Below, piece after piece: positions 61,353 to 64,000 of a stretch of 64,000 bases of DNA (positions within the stretch are counted from its first letter, which is position 1; each line of letters starts with the position of its first letter). The stretch lies in the NCBI RefSeq assembly GCF_037975245.1, contig NC_092572.1, positions 3,075,501 through 3,139,500 of the forward strand, given 5' to 3'. The notes beneath the pieces were generated by a model, which worked only from the letters and a program-made list of their open reading frames with translations, had not been told where the DNA came from and searched no databases. The translations under genes were made by a program, and so were the position numbers. Source of the DNA: Apostichopus japonicus (taxonomy: Eukaryota > Echinodermata > Holothuroidea > Aspidochirotida > Stichopodidae).

Positions 61353-61983
61353 GTGGGTACAGTAATTTAACAAGTACTAAAGAATTCTATGAATTATTTG
61401 AATGAACATGCTAAGGAATCATGGCTAGTGTCAACATTCTCTATTGAGTTTTTCTTTTGCTTGCTGTACATTATACATCATGAGCTCTGAAGATTTTGAT
61501 GTTGTTTCTGAGTGAAAAGAAGTAGCCTAAATTATATAAAAAAATTACGTGAGCCAGAAGTTTGTCTTTACATGTTTTTGTTTGGTTGTGACTTGAGAAC
61601 AGGAAGAAAGGAAGAGCAGTAATCAAAACAACAATAATAATTATTTTAAATCCTTAAAAGTGACAATAAATAAAAACAAGTATGAATCATTGCTCTCTGT
61701 CTCAGTCTAGCTTGTACAGATATGTTATAAATAAATAAACATCTTCATAAGCAAGTTGTCAGATCCGAGAAATCTACAATAACTTGTCCTCTAAGAACAG
61801 CTATCAAGACAGCTACTGCAAGGTAACCACCTAAACTGTTTCATTACATAATACCTAATTCATTACACAGCAAGGATCATTATCAAAGGTTTCTGTTCGT
61901 AATTTCAAATAGGATTTGGAATGGTAAATAAACAAAAAAAAATATATGCTATGTACACTTCTTTCCAATTTTCTCCCCTCCAG

Positions 61984-62052
61984 AAAATAAGTGATTTGAA
62001 TCAAGCCTCCTGTGAGCATCAGTTTAAGGAGGAGCCTCAGGGAATTCTTGAG
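61984..62052 (+). CDS. Ig receptor exon 12: tail
   Basis: The 69-nt exon lies after TTTTCTCCCCTCCAG and before GTACAT, phase 0 to 0. It encodes KISDLNQASCEHQFKEEPQG and ILE. No stop codon is reached, so the gene continues. Confidence 0.65.
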
Positions 62053-62150
62053 GTACATCTTTCCTAATAGATTTCCTGTTCCATCTCTTATGTGTAGATC
62101 AAGTTCGTAAGTTCTTCAAGTTCGTAACATTTATATTTGTTCATAAACAG

Positions 62151-62222
62151 AATAATACTGAAAATAAGAACAAAATAATGTCAGAATGTAAGGAATGTGT
62201 AATTAAATATACACTTTGGTAA
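62151..62222 (+). CDS. candidate terminal exon of the Ig receptor
   Basis: After a T-rich stretch ending CATAAACAG, a phase-0 frame reads NNTENKNKIMSECKECVI and four more codons, then TAA. The preceding intron would be only 98 bp, far shorter than the others. An internal donor (GTAAGG at 62188) is an alternative. The true last exon may lie beyond the window. Confidence 0.28.
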   Translation, partial: NNTENKNKIMSECKECVIKYTLW

Positions 62223-62394
62223 AGATTGAAGATGGATGGTTTGTCTGAGATACTTTTAAAGTAACTATTCTTAGCGCAGTTCAAGCTATTAACAGGTGAT
62301 ATACACTCGAGGTGGTTAGGCCATTCGCTTAGCACAGTGCTTACTAGGTAGGATGTCATATTTTGGAACTTTGTAAATATTTTTTCTTTTTCTG

Positions 62395-62633
62395 TCCGCA
62401 AAACTCCAGAGGTGATTTGGTAAATACAAAAGGATACATAAGAGCCTCATTTTTACAATAAGAGCAAAAAGGAAATAGAAAATTGACAACAATAATTGTT
62501 TCTATCATATACTTGATTGCCGATTTCGTACAAATGGGATATTTTCTCCCTTTCAAATAATCGGAATTGGCCCGAATATGAATAAAATAATCGGTAATCG
62601 GTATTTTCTATTAAAGCATAATCGTTTGAACAC
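62395..62633 (-). repeat. dispersed repeat with GTGTTCAAA end, copy 2
   Basis: Reverse-strand relative of 10899-11150. On the minus strand it starts GTGTTCAAACGATTATGC and carries a matching short frame. Confidence 0.75.
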
Positions 62634-62639
62634 TAGTAT

Positions 62640-63200
62640 GAAGGTGTATAACATGGAGTTCAAGAAGCCTATTGATTTTGGTGGAGGTGAAAGGTCATAT
62701 GGGGACAACAGATCAAATCGTGAAAGCCTTGAAAACATGATATTGCAGGAAGGGAACCTTGGACAGATCTCATATATGGTTTGTAGATGTACATAGTGAA
62801 AGTGAAGGAGCCTATAATTGCTTTTGCTGGAGGTCAAAGGTCATTTGAAGTCATGAAATGCCAAACATTAACTTCTCTACCCTCTTACCCAGTCTCTCTA
62901 CTCTAACACAAATTCCAAACATAATATCGCAAGGGAAGCTTGGACAGATCCAATACAATCTTTGGTATGTAATTGTACCACATTGCATATAAGCCCATGT
63001 TGTGGGCTGAGCTCAATAGTCGTTTGAGATCACCAGTGGTCAAATTGCGAAACCATGTTTTACACAATATTTCAACAAGGACAGATGTCATATTTATTTT
63101 TTTGATGTATCTATCACATTTAGTGCAAGAAGCCTGCTGTTGAGGTCAATGGTCATTTCAGGACAGCCTGTGTCATTGCAAATTTATTGTTTGTCACATC
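62640..63200 (+). repeat. units of the AGGTCA-bearing repeat
   Basis: Three diverged units of about 180-230 bp. Each has AGGTSAAWGGTCATWT-type sequence (62680, 62831, 63143) and a downstream ACAAGGACAGATSTCATAT-like block. The same family is found in introns 2 and 6. Confidence 0.6.
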
Positions 63201-63650
63201 ACACTGCTTTTAACTGTATTATTAAGATCAAGTTTATTGTACATCATCACTATACATTACTTCAGATTCATGAAGAAAACTGCTCATGTTACATCATCAA
63301 CACCATGATGCACTTTTTGCATTCTGTTTTTTTTTTTTGGTACTTGTAACCTGGTCCCGAGCAGATGCACAGACTACATTTGCCTAGTTATGCCCCTTTC
63401 TGAGGAATTTTGATCAGTGCCCTACCATATATGTGGCCATTTTGTCAATTGCAATCTGATTGGCTGGTAATTTGGAACCCCAAATGTTGCAAACAAAGCC
63501 ATTTGTAACCTGTTAATATCGTTTCTCAAACGGGGTGTACTTTAGTTTGATTTTGAAACAATAACTGTTTTTAGACCGACTGCAGTGACTGACCAAGTAA
63601 TGTTTCATAAAGGGACAATTTGCTTTCAAATATGTGTGTCGATGGTAATT
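63201..63650. other. no gene recognised
   Basis: No supportable feature. Confidence 0.3.
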
Positions 63651-64000
63651 ATGGGTGTCAATGGGAATTTACTCTCTTGGATCGAGAATTGACTTGGTAA
63701 TAGGGAACAGAGGGATATAATTAAAGGCTGTGCTTCTTCTTGGCAGGACGTTACTAGTGGGGTTCCACAAGGGTCTGTATTGGGTCCCTTGTTGTTTGTT
63801 GCCTATATAAATGACATCGACAGAGATATTTTGTGTACAGCCTAGAAATTGGCTGATGACACCAAATTGTACTCTGAGGTCTCTTCCAAAAGCGATTCTG
63901 ATAAGTTTCAAACGGATTTGGATACGGTTTTTCCTGGTCTCAGGGGTGGCAAATGCTTTTTAATATTGATAAATGCAAGGTAATGCACATTGGTAGTAGT
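63651..64000 (+). pseudogene. LINE reverse transcriptase fragment, runs off the window
   Basis: The plus-strand reading gives the central RT block of a CR1/Jockey-like LINE: GCASSWQDVTSGVPQGSVLG, then PLLFVAYINDIDRDI, then KLADDTKLYSE (the A-D-D catalytic motif), and after a frame change WQMLFNIDKCKVMHIGSS. There are stops at the TGA near 63686 and the TAG near 63843, and a frameshift near 63928, so it is dead. It continues past 64000. Confidence 0.88.

Larger units (their letters stand above)
39332..62052 (+). other. Ig-domain transmembrane receptor gene, 12 exons reconstructed
   Basis: Twelve exons join with matching phase into 542 open codons. Predicted order: signal peptide (residues 1-22), V-like Ig domain (about 24-127), three tandem four-Cys modules (about 128-204, 205-286, 287-368), transmembrane helix (about 380-402) and a charged tail (403-542). 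Introns 1 to 6 are phase 1, which lets ectodomain exons duplicate in frame. It looks like a single-pass type I surface receptor. I know of no named family with this architecture and propose no ligand or pathway. The assembly rests on splice signals and frame only, and the 3' end is not certain. At least four transposons and a minisatellite sit in the introns. Confidence 0.8.

Overview
The window looks like genomic DNA of a marine deuterostome, most likely an echinoderm. I infer this from the AT-rich sequence, the frequent TAGGCCTA-type and TACAGTA-type words, small exons separated by long GT-AG introns, and a Ty3/Gypsy element of the Mag/SURL type. I cannot name a species. No rRNA, tRNA, operon or CRISPR is visible, and most of the 64 kb is transposable elements and their remains.

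Region 1-39300 shows no convincing complete host gene. It holds a minisatellite (1455-1960), a TA microsatellite, dispersed repeats, a candidate solo LTR split by a 731-bp MITE, a hAT-like MITE (18629-19990), and a 6.9-kb element that is almost wholly two 3.3-kb inverted arms, bounded by an exact 8-bp target duplication (20050-26982). Further on lie a TATTCGAATA-rich palindromic element (27217-29122), two MITEs with clear inverted ends (33898-34491 and 37331-37947), nested fold-back elements full of ACGTACGT hairpins (34912-36634), a Penelope-like RT remnant (38034-38580) and a 5'-truncated LINE on the minus strand (38640-39288).

Region 39332-62052 (or slightly beyond) holds the main find: a plus-strand gene assembled here by hand from splice sites and intron phases. 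The 12 exons join with consistent phase into 542 open codons. They encode a signal peptide, one V-like Ig domain with an extra Cys pair, three tandem copies of an 80-residue four-cysteine module that I do not recognise, one transmembrane helix, and a 140-residue charged, probably coiled-coil tail. Exons 1 to 6 are joined by phase-1 introns, so the ectodomain exons can be duplicated without breaking frame. The exon-6 donor is a GC donor; if it is not spliced the protein stops three codons later, with almost no tail.

The introns of this gene are heavily colonised. Intron 1 has a decayed Mag-like LTR retrotransposon with a CATAC target duplication. Intron 2 has a PIF/Harbinger deletion derivative. 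Intron 4 has a MITE whose empty site survives in the paralogous intron 3. Intron 6 has about 20 copies of an 89-bp minisatellite, and intron 9 has a palindromic array. Another LINE RT fragment runs off the right edge (63651-64000).
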